Origin: a virus
Direction: 5' to 3' (one strand)
IMG/VR virus record: IMGVR_UViG_3300009169_000026
Coordinates: 1 to 58,058 of that record
Length of the DNA stretch: 58,058 bases
Both the position numbers and the translations under genes were made by a program. Each line of letters starts with the position of its first letter. Positions within the stretch are counted from its first letter, which is position 1. Below are positions 27,396 through 37,700 of the stretch, piece after piece. The notes under the pieces are model-generated. The model saw only the letters and a list, made by a program, of their open reading frames with translations, was not told the DNA's origin and did no database searches.

Positions 27396-27739
27396 TGTCT
27401 TGCTGCCTCTGCCTTTTTCTTGACAATCAGGTTATTCATCTGATTTTCACGTTTTACCTCGACCAACTTATGCTGACCATCTGCGTATGCGACCAGGAAG
27501 TCGGGGAAGTAGTTTCTTACCTTGCCAGATTTTGTATTTGACGTATACGGGATTCCGAAGGGCTCATAGGCATACTGCACCACCCGAGGGTCTGCGTCGA
27601 GCTGAAGGCAAATAACAAACTCCCAGCCAGACCTGTACTTTATGGGACTCTTACATTTTAAGGAAATGTGAATTCCTGTCTTGTATCTCGACCGACGGCG
27701 TCTCTTCCGTGGAGGTTTGCTTGTTTTTGTTGTGGTCAT
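27248..27739 (-). CDS. TnsA-like / T4 gp4-like head-completion nuclease
   Basis: 163 residues. Core: IKYRSGWEFVICLQLDADPR, then IPYTSNTKSGKVRNYFPDFL and HKLVEVKRENQM. The Glu, the PDF aspartate and the ExK form a PD-(D/E)xK-type active site as in TnsA and the family annotated as phage head completion protein (T4 gp4). Both ends are very basic (TSKPPRKRRRRSRYKTG; KKKKKKVTAKKRSPLRG). Either DNA-end trimming during head completion or general DNA processing is possible. The last 49 codons overlap the next gene in another frame. Confidence 0.8.
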   Translation of the reverse strand: MTTTKTSKPPRKRRRRSRYKTGIHISLKCKSPIKYRSGWEFVICLQLDADPRVVQYAYEPFGIPYTSNTKSGKVRNYFPDFLVAYADGQHKLVEVKRENQMNNLIVKKKAEAARQWCGVQKQQTSYEFWTEKMIFPLMKVHGLLPVKKKKKKVTAKKRSPLRG

Positions 27740-27760
27740 TCTGTAGAGTGCCTTATGAGA

Positions 27761-27791
27761 TATTCAGTGGAACATTACCAATTAGAGAGAG
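27761..27791 (+). repeat. 30-nt repeat, copy 2 (plus strand), likely regulatory
   Basis: TATTCA then GTGGAACATTACCAATTAG and GAGAGAG, 27 of 28 core bases equal to the minus-strand copy at 5398-5427 apart from one inserted base there. It ends 33 nt before the ATG of the only plus-strand gene in this part of the window, with an AT-rich GATATAGTTGAAATACT between. The repeated use upstream of differently oriented transcripts makes a promoter or activator site likely. Confidence 0.6.
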
Positions 27792-27824
27792 GTAGGAGAT
27801 ATAGTTGAAATACTTAACAGGAGT

Positions 27825-28547
27825 ATGAAGCTTTCAAGCCTAATGGTATATCTTTTTGAGGAATGTACTCCACCTACCCCTACAAAGGAACCTGCTCTTG
27901 AAGAGGGCCTTGAAGAGGTTGCTGCCTATCCTGAAGGATTTGACATAAAGACACTGAAGTCCCTTCCTAGCTTTGCTCAAAAGAAGAAGTATGTCATGAA
28001 GTACCTGCCCAAGCTTGGTGCTGGGTCAGCAAGAGTGGTCTTTGCAGCAGATCCCGGAATTGTTCTAAAGGTTGCCAAGAATGCCAAGGGTATTGCTCAG
28101 AACGAAGTCGAGTTTGACGTTTCGCAATATGCAGAGGAATATGGATTTGAGAATTTGATAGCCAGGGTCGTTGACTCCGACCCCGATAACATCTGGCTTG
28201 AATCTGAACGAGCCAGAAAGAGTACGGCTGAGGATTGGAGAAGAATATATGGTGTTCCGAAGAGAGACGCCATGATGCTCATCTACAAGACCACCTGGAC
28301 TCATGATCCGGCACGCCGAGAAGCGGAACTTGCCGATAAGTCTCCTGAGTTCAAAGAGATGATACAGGACATCAAAAACTTCGTAAGCGTGAACCGTATG
28401 GAAATTGGAGACCTGTCACGAACATCCTCCTGGGGTGTCGTCACTCGTGGTGGCAAGGATCACTTGGTGCTAGTAGACTACGGATACAGTACCGAAGTAC
28501 GCAACAAACACTACACCCCAAAGAATCTACCTCGCCAGTGGGGATGA
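27825..28547 (+). CDS. protein-kinase-like protein, 240 aa
   Basis: Plus strand, ATG with AACAGGAGT directly upstream. KLGAGSARVVFAADPGIVLK (~63-82) resembles the kinase glycine-rich loop plus the VxK lysine (Lys ~82), NEVEFDV (~93-99) holds the partner Glu, and DHLVLVDYGYS (~216) takes the place of the Mg-binding DFG as DYG. The catalytic loop seems degenerate (MEIGDLSRTSSWGVV). The gene at 55889-56704 has the same layout. It may phosphorylate or merely bind nucleotide. It converges on the next gene with 5 nt between the stops. Confidence 0.7.
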   Translation: MKLSSLMVYLFEECTPPTPTKEPALEEGLEEVAAYPEGFDIKTLKSLPSFAQKKKYVMKYLPKLGAGSARVVFAADPGIVLKVAKNAKGIAQNEVEFDVSQYAEEYGFENLIARVVDSDPDNIWLESERARKSTAEDWRRIYGVPKRDAMMLIYKTTWTHDPARREAELADKSPEFKEMIQDIKNFVSVNRMEIGDLSRTSSWGVVTRGGKDHLVLVDYGYSTEVRNKHYTPKNLPRQWG

Positions 28548-28552
28548 CCCGC

Positions 28553-30895
28553 TCAGAAGTCCATCTTGATTTTGAAGAGCAGCTTATCGCCGGATCTCTT
28601 TAGGATTGGCTGAGCAACTGCCGTTCTTGCGATAACGTTTAGGTTGTCGTCATGCAGGTTTACATGCGTGATGTAAACATACTTGCTGGTATCTGTGTTG
28701 TTTGCTAGGTCGGCATCAACCGCTCCAGACATGTAGGATGGATTGGACGAGGAGATGAGTTGCATTGGCCGAGCATAGGCATTTACGGTTAGCACATGAA
28801 TGTTCTGCATTCCCTTGAACGTTGCTGTGAAGGATGTCTCCCCGAAGAAATATAGCTGTGGAGATTTGATTAGAACAATCCCCTCGCTATAGAAAATGTT
28901 CCCAACGGAACTCCAGGTTGCGTGCGAGCCGTCTGCGTCTGCCCTGTAAAGATTCCCAAGCCCATCATCCTTTAGCTTGAACCCAAACTTTTCATCAGAG
29001 CCAGAGATGACAGCTTCCTCAAGTTCAAAGGTGCCTGGTTTAATTTGGTTACCATAGAAGAGGTTGGAGATATCGAACAGTACAACCTGGTTGGATGAAC
29101 CGTCCCGTGTTCGGTGATAGATAGCCAGAGAATCTCCAGGGATATCACCAACGCTCCCAGGGGCACTTCCACCGACAAGAGCACTTACAATTGAACCGGT
29201 CTCCTGGATAAGTGTATCGCTGGGGAAGGACTCGGTTATCATGTTTCTAAGGGAAATAACGCCCGGCTCATAGTTCCCAAGGTCATTTGTGAACGATGAC
29301 GTATTCAGGGTTGTCAGCAGGCCGAAGTTCGGAACAAACCTTCCGTTATCACATGGCAAAATGCTGTACAGTCTCTTTAGGTTTGAGCCGGTGTTGTACA
29401 GAATTGTGTTTGCACTAAGTGCTGTTGGGAATGTCGTATCTATTGTTGAGCCGGTTAGATTCCAAAGGCGAGCATATCTTCCTGTTGCAAAATCTCGCAC
29501 ATAGTTTTCGAGGTTGATATAGTGACCACCACACCCAAAGGCCATCTCCTTTGCAAATGGAGTATGTGTCGCCCCGTCCTTTCCGAAAAACGGTGTTACA
29601 GGAATTCCACCTGATGAGCCATAAAACTTCCTCTCAGGGGATTCGTGTGTAAAGAATGGAGGTAGGTAAAACAAAAGCCCGTTACCGGATGCGTTTGCCG
29701 GTCCAGTCTCCTCAAGCCTTGAAATGTCTGAGGTTGTCAGGTACTTTTCGTATAGCTTAAGCTCATGTATTTCGGCATTTAGTGGATGAGAAAAGTCAAA
29801 GGCGCTCGGAGCAAATCCGGTACCTCCATCCATTTCATATAACCCTTCACGCTCCGTAGTGTCGTTGGTGAAAAACTGCGTCAGGGCTGTAGCAATAGAG
29901 TTTTGACCCTCGTAGTAGTTGCCTACACACAGTACGGATGGATCTCCGAAACTCTGATCGCCAACATTCAGACTTGCACTGATGACGAACGTACCCCTCG
30001 GCACGCCATTAACAAGGAATGACCCAGACCCAAAGTTGTAGTTTGTCCCGCCCCACCTGATGGTAACGTGACTCCAGGCATTTATTGGAAGAGCATTGTC
30101 GTCCGAAAAGAACGTCAAATAATTGGTCTGGGTGACAATACTTGGTCGAATGTTTGCAGATGCGGAAAGCTGTAACCCGAGCCGAAACGCATCCGTCTTA
30201 CCCGTCATATCCTTAGAGGAGCCCGAGTGTAGAGTAAGCGCATACGCCCCTGTGAGGTGCAGAATGGTGCCAGCGTTGTACTCTGCGTCTATGGAGTCAA
30301 CGGTGTACTTAGGCTTCACCCAGAAGTCAAACGAGAAGGAGCCGGTAAACCCGTACTGCGTCAAGGAACTTACTGCGCTATTTCTGATGGGGTTTGGGTA
30401 CAACAACACACTTGCTGTGGAGACGTTGCTCGCAGTATAGAAGTTTAGGCAGTTGTAGTTGGTTACGTTAAAGTTTGCCCTTGGGTATATCGTTCTATAG
30501 AACGGCATCAAGGTATCTACAACGGCCGTCTTTCTCAGGCTGTTGGAGTTTAGGCTAAACGGTGGTGTGAAGCGAACAACCTGCTGCTGCTGCTGTTTGC
30601 GAACGCTCGCCTGTTGAGCTGTTACTGCGTCGAGGTAGGCAGACACAACATCGGTCGTGTTGGTGCTCCCTGTAGCTCGCAGAATGTCTCGTCGTAGCTC
30701 ATCCAGGTTTTGGTCAAGATAAAAGCTCGATGAGAAGGAGGATAGGGGGAATATCTCCTTCTCAATACTCGAGCGTCTAGCAAATACATTTACCGAGCCG
30801 GTAACGCCAGAAGAAGAACTTGAAAACGTCCTTGCAGGACTGGTCTCAAGTGTAAAGGTCTCCTGGTCCTCTGCTGTGATTTTCTGAATTGCCAT
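28553..30895 (-). CDS. virion appendage protein with LamG-like domain, 780 aa
   Basis: Residues ~170-400 have the pattern of a concanavalin/LamG jelly roll: FTGSFSFDFWVKPKYTVDSI, YALTLHSGSS, NAWSHVTIRWGG, GSGSFLVNGVPRGTF and NAEIHELKLYEKYLTTSDIS. The N-terminal part has a long helix with a Gln run (VRKQQQQQVV). The end VNLHDDNLNVIARTAVAQPI...LLFKIKMDF is shared with the next protein. It is probably part of the tail or baseplate rim that meets glycans at the host surface. It is the last gene of the minus-strand virion block. Confidence 0.7.
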   Translation of the reverse strand: MAIQKITAEDQETFTLETSPARTFSSSSSGVTGSVNVFARRSSIEKEIFPLSSFSSSFYLDQNLDELRRDILRATGSTNTTDVVSAYLDAVTAQQASVRKQQQQQVVRFTPPFSLNSNSLRKTAVVDTLMPFYRTIYPRANFNVTNYNCLNFYTASNVSTASVLLYPNPIRNSAVSSLTQYGFTGSFSFDFWVKPKYTVDSIDAEYNAGTILHLTGAYALTLHSGSSKDMTGKTDAFRLGLQLSASANIRPSIVTQTNYLTFFSDDNALPINAWSHVTIRWGGTNYNFGSGSFLVNGVPRGTFVISASLNVGDQSFGDPSVLCVGNYYEGQNSIATALTQFFTNDTTEREGLYEMDGGTGFAPSAFDFSHPLNAEIHELKLYEKYLTTSDISRLEETGPANASGNGLLFYLPPFFTHESPERKFYGSSGGIPVTPFFGKDGATHTPFAKEMAFGCGGHYINLENYVRDFATGRYARLWNLTGSTIDTTFPTALSANTILYNTGSNLKRLYSILPCDNGRFVPNFGLLTTLNTSSFTNDLGNYEPGVISLRNMITESFPSDTLIQETGSIVSALVGGSAPGSVGDIPGDSLAIYHRTRDGSSNQVVLFDISNLFYGNQIKPGTFELEEAVISGSDEKFGFKLKDDGLGNLYRADADGSHATWSSVGNIFYSEGIVLIKSPQLYFFGETSFTATFKGMQNIHVLTVNAYARPMQLISSSNPSYMSGAVDADLANNTDTSKYVYITHVNLHDDNLNVIARTAVAQPILKRSGDKLLFKIKMDF

Positions 30896-30934
30896 TGTTG
30901 CATAGTCTAGTGACCGAAAAGGTAGAAACGTGAA

Positions 30935-32110
30935 TCAGTAGTCGAGTCTGATCTTTAGAGTCAAATCTCTTTCGTCATCCTTCAGGACAGGTCGTGATAG
31001 CTTGGCTACCCCGAGAAGGTTGTCGTATGCGTCATACAGGCCCACGCTCGTTACGAACGTAAACGTCCTTTGGGTTTCTTCCTGGCCCTCGTCGATGACG
31101 ACTATTCGGTTATTCCCGTCGATAAACGTTGGGTTTGATGAGTAGTTCGCCTCATCTGCCGCAATACGGCAGAAGTATAGGGTTGAGTTGATGTTCGTAA
31201 CGTTCTGGAAGGTGATAGAGGTCTGGGCCGATGCTGTAAATCTTGTTGAGCAAACGTGGTCCAGGAAGTCGTCTATGGATGCGCTAGTTGCCAAAGCCAT
31301 TATGGAGCCCGAGAAGTTTGGAGCAGTACCAGTAGCCGTGGCAGCACTCTCAATCGAGCCGGTAAGCTTTCTAGCTTGGTCAAGCGACCGTGACATGTCA
31401 AGTACCAATACTCCTCTGTCCAGGAACAGCAGGCCAAGAGGATTTCCAACGTCAGCCGAGTCTACGATGGTGGATACCTGTCCACCGAAAGTGAAGAACT
31501 TGTTTGTACTAGAGTTGATGTCCGTAAGGATAAGCGAGCCAGAGCCGTTCACCGACAAATTCTGGACTTTGTGAGTCGGCGTGGTTATCGCCTGTGCTCC
31601 AGTTGGTATGAGGCGAAGTGCAAACGTTTCTCTCTTTACCTGGTCCCTGGCGAACAGTCTCTTGAAGGAAATGAAGATGGCCTCACGAATCTCGTTCGAT
31701 GTAGAGCCAGACTGTGCTGTGAAGATTTCGTCCTGAGAACCCAGGAGCTGTTGGGCAAATAGTCTGTACACATCCATCTTCTCACGCATCATGAGAGAGG
31801 TGTTCGGGAAGATGTACTTTCCATTGGCATCAATGGTTGGTCCAATGTTCGTAACCGCCGACGAGCCAGTGTGAAAGCCAAACGTGATATCAAACACGGA
31901 GTTGGCAGTCTGAAGAGTGAAGTCCTGGTCAAAGACTGTCTGGAATAGGGATGAAGTTACCCCCGGCCCTACGCCACCAGTTACGAAAACTTGATACTGC
32001 TTCCTGGTAGCAGAGCTGGAAATGTCTGTACCCAGAACGTCAACTAACTGGTTGAGAAACGATTTGGAGGTCTTGATGTCCTCTCCTGAGAATTCCTTAA
32101 AAACTGCCAT
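30935..32110 (-). CDS. virion structural protein, 391 aa
   Basis: Begins MAVFKEFSGEDIKTSKSFLN and contains MMREKMDVYRLFAQQLLGSQ with EAIFISFKRLFARDQVKRET, a helical middle, then beta-rich segments. The end YDAYDNLLGVAKLSRPVLKD...LTLKIRLDY matches the end of the 780-residue protein, a closing module I associate with tail and baseplate proteins of T4-like and marine phages. It lies in the tail operon. The precise place in the particle is unknown. Confidence 0.65.
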   Translation of the reverse strand: MAVFKEFSGEDIKTSKSFLNQLVDVLGTDISSSATRKQYQVFVTGGVGPGVTSSLFQTVFDQDFTLQTANSVFDITFGFHTGSSAVTNIGPTIDANGKYIFPNTSLMMREKMDVYRLFAQQLLGSQDEIFTAQSGSTSNEIREAIFISFKRLFARDQVKRETFALRLIPTGAQAITTPTHKVQNLSVNGSGSLILTDINSSTNKFFTFGGQVSTIVDSADVGNPLGLLFLDRGVLVLDMSRSLDQARKLTGSIESAATATGTAPNFSGSIMALATSASIDDFLDHVCSTRFTASAQTSITFQNVTNINSTLYFCRIAADEANYSSNPTFIDGNNRIVVIDEGQEETQRTFTFVTSVGLYDAYDNLLGVAKLSRPVLKDDERDLTLKIRLDY

Positions 32111-32162
32111 GTTACATTATTCCTTGCTTTTGGGCTTCAATATCCAGACAGACTTATCTCAA

Positions 32163-32876
32163 TCACAGGGTAGAGGAAATTTGAACCTGGAATTCAAGCA
32201 CCGCACCAGACTGAACGCCTGAAATTCTCACGTATGTATTGATCTGACTCTTGTTGTAGGTCGCACCGTAAATCTGAAACTGACTGTCAGAGATTGCCTT
32301 GGTTGCGATTGTGAATGTGATTCTCGAGCCACCCAGGGAAGTCTCACCAGCATCTCTTGTGAGGATGTAGGTGGCCCTCTGCTGTCCATCTATGTTGTCA
32401 GCGGCACTTCCAATAACCTGTAGGAACTGGTTTGATAGCTCAACCACAAATGCCTGATCACGAAGCTCAACATCTATGCTTGCCTCGTTATCAATGCTTT
32501 GAAGCACGGTGATTGTGCGTCTCTTGGTTGTCGTATTGCCAATCGTGAGGATGTTCGTTGTCGAGTCCACGCCCTCACCGGTAAACGTGATATTTGGAAG
32601 ACGGATTAGGTTGGGATTTGAGATGGACACGCAGCGATATTTCTGCGCCAGAGCACCATTGGTAAGTGCCTCAAAGATCGGAGTATTCTTCTCGATCTTT
32701 TCCTTCCCAACGGTTCTACCAAACTTCTTAATGAGCGTGTAGTCAATCTCATCATCAGCTACGGCAAACTTCACCACCGAAAATGACCCATCATTTCTGG
32801 CAATGAACTGTCTACCGGTGTCGGTCAGAACAGCGTCCAGAATGATGTTATTCGTATCTCCTTGAAGGAATCCCAC
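32163..32876 (-). CDS. virion structural protein, 237 aa
   Basis: GTG start with CAGGAGAG about 6 nt upstream. The N-terminus NNIILDAVLTDTGRQFIARN followed by FSVVKFAVADDEIDY is a conserved phage pattern ('LDAxLTxxGRxxLA...'), also seen in the protein at 41379 (VLDTIITQQGRAQISTGKL). The rest is beta-rich. Such proteins are found in baseplate and tail clusters of large myoviruses. Role unknown. Confidence 0.65.
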   Translation of the reverse strand: MGFLQGDTNNIILDAVLTDTGRQFIARNDGSFSVVKFAVADDEIDYTLIKKFGRTVGKEKIEKNTPIFEALTNGALAQKYRCVSISNPNLIRLPNITFTGEGVDSTTNILTIGNTTTKRRTITVLQSIDNEASIDVELRDQAFVVELSNQFLQVIGSAADNIDGQQRATYILTRDAGETSLGGSRITFTIATKAISDSQFQIYGATYNKSQINTYVRISGVQSGAVLEFQVQISSTL

Positions 32877-32958
32877 TATGCACTCTCCTGTAGTAAACCC
32901 ATGTCGAAATATAAGTAGGCGTTACTGTAAAAAACAAAAACCAAGTGACCTGATGCCG

Positions 32959-34749
32959 CTAGGACTTTTTCATGCCGCTCCTGCGGTCAGATAGATGAAT
33001 AGCAACCGAGGACTGCTGCTGTAGATCAACGTTGAGGAGCTGCAAGGTGTACTTTGAACTCTCATCACTTCTGAGCAGGCGTAGGTCATTCTTGTCCCTG
33101 TCAACGATCTTTAGATACTCTGGGTTAAAGACCACTCGCAGCAGTTTAGAGCCTGAAGTGCGAATCGTATCAACAAATGCATCTCTTTGCAGATAGAAAT
33201 TTGGATATGGCTTTGGAGCACCGGCCAAGGATATCAGCGTCTTGTTCAGCTTGTTCTTGTACTTGTCAAAAGATATCTCAAACTGGATGGAGTAGTTGCT
33301 GGTAAACCCATGAGCGTCAACCGAGCAGACTGCATAGATCGCCTTCTCTTCTCTGTTGGTGTCATAGTCTATGTAGTAGTTTTTTGGGGAAGTCATCTTT
33401 TCAATAAGAACCGAATCGACATCCTCATTTGAGTGATTGGGCGTTAGGCTATCATTGAAGTCGAACATTCGGAGCAGGGTAAATGGCTCATCAATGGTCC
33501 TGCGCCGGAAAACCTGAAAGTATTTGATGTCCCTTTGAGGGTTTGGCGGGAACGCCCACAGCAGTCTAGGACGGTCCTTGTCAAAGTCCCAGTCTATTGC
33601 AAGGTCAGCAACCGATGGAGGAGGAATAGACTCGGTGCAGTCAATGATGACTTCCGGGCTGTTTTTGGATGCAACAAGAAACGTTATGGCAATAACGTTG
33701 TTTGTATCCTCATCCTCAGCAGACACCTCTACCAGAACGACGCTTCGTATTGAGTAACCATATCGTCCGCCGTATTTCACCTTAAGGTCGGCAGTGGACG
33801 ATGCCTGCGGTGATTCAACAACTATTGGTTCCCTGGTAATGGGTCCATTATCCGTATACTCTGTCTTGTCGATTATGTAACCCACCACCTGGACAGTTGA
33901 GTCGAACGCACTTGGATCAATGACACGATAGTCAACAATATCCATGATCTCAAAGCTGTACTCGTCTGCGGTGAGAGTTGAAGCCGTTTCCTGCGCTATT
34001 GCTCTCTGCTGGATGACCTCGGCCTGTGGCAGAATGGCCGCAGTCTCGGTATCGAAAATGTTAACCACATTTTCTTTTGTGGTCTTGAGCATTGTTGCCA
34101 AGAGCTTGTTATTTAGCTGCGTACGAGTTCTGATATTCTTGACTCTGCTCAGTACGGTCTGAGTTATCTGATCCTGAGACTGTTCATCAAGAAATTGTAC
34201 GCCATTCCTGTTTAGCCTTGTGAAGTTCTTTGCAAGGAAATCACCAGAGATGTTTTCCGTGGTGTTTCTGTGCAGGTATTTTGAAAGGTCAAGCGGAGAG
34301 CCCGTATACTCTTCCGAGTTGCCATCAAGATCGTCCTTTGCCTCCTCAATGGCCCGCCTTATGAAGTAGGAGATTCTATCGTCTTGTCCCTGATCCTGAA
34401 AAAACACGTTGGTGTAGTTGTCTGTGATGAAGGTCTCTTCGTTGTGGACTTTGGAGATATTAGACGCAATTGAAACACGCCTTGCCATGTCTGGTCGATT
34501 ACCGGCTGGGTTTGGACGCCACTCGAATCTAACGTATCTTGGCGTGAATCGGTTAAAGTTTCGAGAATCAAGGAACCCTGTGTCAAATCTCTCCGCCGCT
34601 CTTTTTTCAATGAAATCTGGCGGTGTGGTACCGGAGTCATTGAGTTCCTCGTCTACGGTAAAAAACTTGTACACGAACTTTGCCGAGAAGTTCTCGACCT
34701 CTGGTGCGTCAACAACCGCAACTCTTTTGGATGGAAGGCTTATTGTCAT
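32959..34749 (-). CDS. virion structural protein with fibronectin-III-like domain, 596 aa
   Basis: Residues ~1-240 are mixed, with an acidic helical part (RAIEEAKDDLDGNSEEYTGS). Around residues 385-490 PSVADLAIDWDFDKDRPRLL, FPPNPQRDIKYFQVFRRRTI and EEKAIYAVCSVDAHGFTSNY follow the fibronectin-III scheme ('P..l...W....~...i..Y.V.r...~.....Y.v.a.d..G'). It ends with TAG. Domains like this decorate tails and may bind the host surface. Confidence 0.65.
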   Translation of the reverse strand: MTISLPSKRVAVVDAPEVENFSAKFVYKFFTVDEELNDSGTTPPDFIEKRAAERFDTGFLDSRNFNRFTPRYVRFEWRPNPAGNRPDMARRVSIASNISKVHNEETFITDNYTNVFFQDQGQDDRISYFIRRAIEEAKDDLDGNSEEYTGSPLDLSKYLHRNTTENISGDFLAKNFTRLNRNGVQFLDEQSQDQITQTVLSRVKNIRTRTQLNNKLLATMLKTTKENVVNIFDTETAAILPQAEVIQQRAIAQETASTLTADEYSFEIMDIVDYRVIDPSAFDSTVQVVGYIIDKTEYTDNGPITREPIVVESPQASSTADLKVKYGGRYGYSIRSVVLVEVSAEDEDTNNVIAITFLVASKNSPEVIIDCTESIPPPSVADLAIDWDFDKDRPRLLWAFPPNPQRDIKYFQVFRRRTIDEPFTLLRMFDFNDSLTPNHSNEDVDSVLIEKMTSPKNYYIDYDTNREEKAIYAVCSVDAHGFTSNYSIQFEISFDKYKNKLNKTLISLAGAPKPYPNFYLQRDAFVDTIRTSGSKLLRVVFNPEYLKIVDRDKNDLRLLRSDESSKYTLQLLNVDLQQQSSVAIHLSDRRSGMKKS

Positions 34750-34769
34750 ATGGTTTTCTTCCTACGAGA

Positions 34770-37700
34770 TCACTCTTTGTCATTTGCGGTTTCGATAGCC
34801 ACGAAGAAGTCATCAAACATCAGATCATTTCTGCCTCTGGCTGTGAGGAAATACCTGTCACCACGACGTGTCACTGCATTCTGAACATAGGACTGATTCC
34901 AGGTATTTCTTCCTGATTCGGTTGACAGGGTCTTGGGAAGGTCAATCTCAAAGTTTTCGACGTTTAAGGGTAGATAGAAGATCCTATCAAACATCTTCGG
35001 TGCCAGCACCCTACTAGTTACTTCTCCTGCGTTAAATGCCATGCTGCCATAGTCAAAAAGCCTAAGGACATCCTTAACGTCTTCAGCTATGCTTTCATTC
35101 GCAAGGAGCTGTTCAATATTTTGATCGGCTGGCAGGTTCGCTCTCCTCACATCACGCAGATATGAGTAAACGATCTGCTGAATCTCAGGAGTTAGACTGC
35201 GGGTTGGAGCTGCCGGTGAACGAAAAACATCCTCAGAAATACGGATACCGGTCATGAAGTTGGTGTATAGGCCAAGCAGATAGCTTCCAATGTGGCTTCT
35301 TATGAGGTTGCTCTTCTCCTCATTCTGTAGGAAGTCATATTTTGGATTTTGATTGATCGAGGCCAGGCCAACTTTCTTTCTGCTTGAAAGCGTCTCCATG
35401 TCGGTGAGTTCTGCTCTGAGCATCATTCTAGAGAAGCTCTCATTTGGCGTTGGGTTGATGCGGTTAATGTCAACCTCCAAAGCAAACAGAGACAGGTCGA
35501 ATAGAAATTTCTGTGGCTTAAAGACTAGATCATCAAATCGAGCATCTCTCTTGTAGACGTTTATGTTGATGACATCAAACTCCTTGTCCTTGAAGGAGTT
35601 TGGGCTTATCTGACCGAGATTAACACGATCTGCTAGCTCCTTAGAGAATCCTGCCGGAACACCAACGCTAAGAATTTTGATTCGGTTGTTGGAGGCGGGC
35701 GAGGCTGTGGTAGTATTCATGTATGGAGCCTCCGCTAGAAAAGAGCGGAGGCAGCGGTACTCCATTGAAGTAACAACGTTGGACACGACTAGGTTGTTGT
35801 AGACGTAGCCCGCAGTCTCTGTGTAGTTCTGGGCACTTGTCTTGCCCTTAATGTCTTCTAGGATATAGGCCGCAGTTCTAACCTGAGATGGGTTCCGTAG
35901 AAGGTTGAGGTTTGAAATGCCACTAGTCCTCAGGAAAGCCTGAAGAGTTGTTTGGTTAAAGACGGTCTGTACTTTTGTGGAACCGTTCTGCATGTAGGTC
36001 CCAATAATCGAAAGAATGTGCAGGAAGTTTGTAATCGCCAGCATCTCACCAGCAATCTTTTTCTTGTTGTCTGCAAGAGAGGCTCTGTGTGGAGCGTACT
36101 TGTCTGTGCTCTTTATGATTTCCTGTAGAAGATCGGTGTTTGTGATCGTCTTCATGATATTCTTCAGGGAGGTGGCCTCGGAAGGGTTTGTGCTGAGGAG
36201 CTCGTTGAAGGACGTGCTATTTTGTAGGAGACTTGCCAGCTCTTTTGTTACCTGGGTAAATGCGGAATTAGAAAATCCAGTTCTGCCTGATGTCGTCGAA
36301 CCTCCAGAAGACACCACTCTACCACCAGCCCCGCCAGATGTTCGTATAATGCCCAGAGCGTCCCTAATGGAGTCGGCGCTTGGCTTTATTGGGTTGGTTA
36401 TGCTTGGTGTTAGCGCCCCAAAGTTGATGGAAGTTCCAACGAGCTGATCAATGGTGGATGAGATAATCTTGTTGCCGCCAGTGTATATGGAGACTAGCGT
36501 CGCAGTCAAGCTGTTTGAACGCTCAAAGTTGGCAAAGGAGTATTTACCAGCATGTGAGGCCACAATCTCGAAAAGCATTAGTAGCTGAGTCGAGGTGCTG
36601 AGGAAGTTGTATCTTGTTCTGTTTGTCCCATCCTGTAGAAGGTGAGCATTAACGCCCTGGAGCTGTGAGGCCTTGTAGAGCTTTGTTGCCAGATCCGCAA
36701 ATTCCTTGATGAAGTTTGGAGAATTCTGCGTGCTAGAGACGACAAGCCTGGATAGCATACTAGCGATGTTTCCACGCTGAATCTGCATGGTCGTTGAGTC
36801 TGTTCTTTTTTCGCCCCCGGTTATACCAACCGCTCCAACCAGCCTTGGGTTGTAACCGGAACCTACAGGCGGCCCGAGCATGGTTGAGCTAGGTATTGGC
36901 CGAACTCTCTGTATTAGGTCGATAGCCCCCAGGATTCTGGAGTAGTCAATGCTTGCCTTCGTTGTTAATGCCGTAATACGCTTCTCTATTGTCTCAGCCA
37001 GTTGATCCAGATATGGGCGAATAACAGCCAGTCCTCTCTTGGGGTCTGGTGCCTGACCAGACGGTACCGAAAGGTGTGATAGTTTGGTTAGGTCCGAAAT
37101 CTCTGTCCTAGCAAGAACATCGAAAATTTCCTTCTGCTCTGTTGTGCTGTTTACAGCCATGCCGTACAGGATGCAGAACTGGAAGAGCATACTCTTCAGT
37201 TGGTTGTCGGTACTAGCTAGCTTGAAGATCGCCGCAATAAGAGCCTGGGAGGCGTTAATGTTAGCCGGGTCCGTGAGTGTGCTGATAGAGTTCTTTGTCG
37301 ATCTCAGTACTGCCTCATTTAGAAGACTTGGCGTAGTAATAGTTGGAAGATTTTTTAGCGAGAGAAGGTTTTCGATTACAGTCCTCGAGTCTTTCACTCG
37401 TGTATTCCAAAGGTTCACGAAACTAACAAAGGGCTCGGTATTCCAGTTGTTACCATTGGTAGACAGAACCGAGTCAACGAAATATGCCGACCCAGGAACG
37501 TAGACGAATTTTTGGTCATCTGAGTCAACGTACTTGCTTTCAAATGGAAGGACACTGGCATTCGGGAGTCCAGGGTCAACAAAGAGTGCTGAGGCCAGAG
37601 ATTCGGCTCCCTTTGGTTTTTCAAAAATGGTGTTCCCAACTTCCCCAATGATGTTGTCGAATGGATTGCCGTTCTCAGCGATACCAAACCCTTGAAGAAG

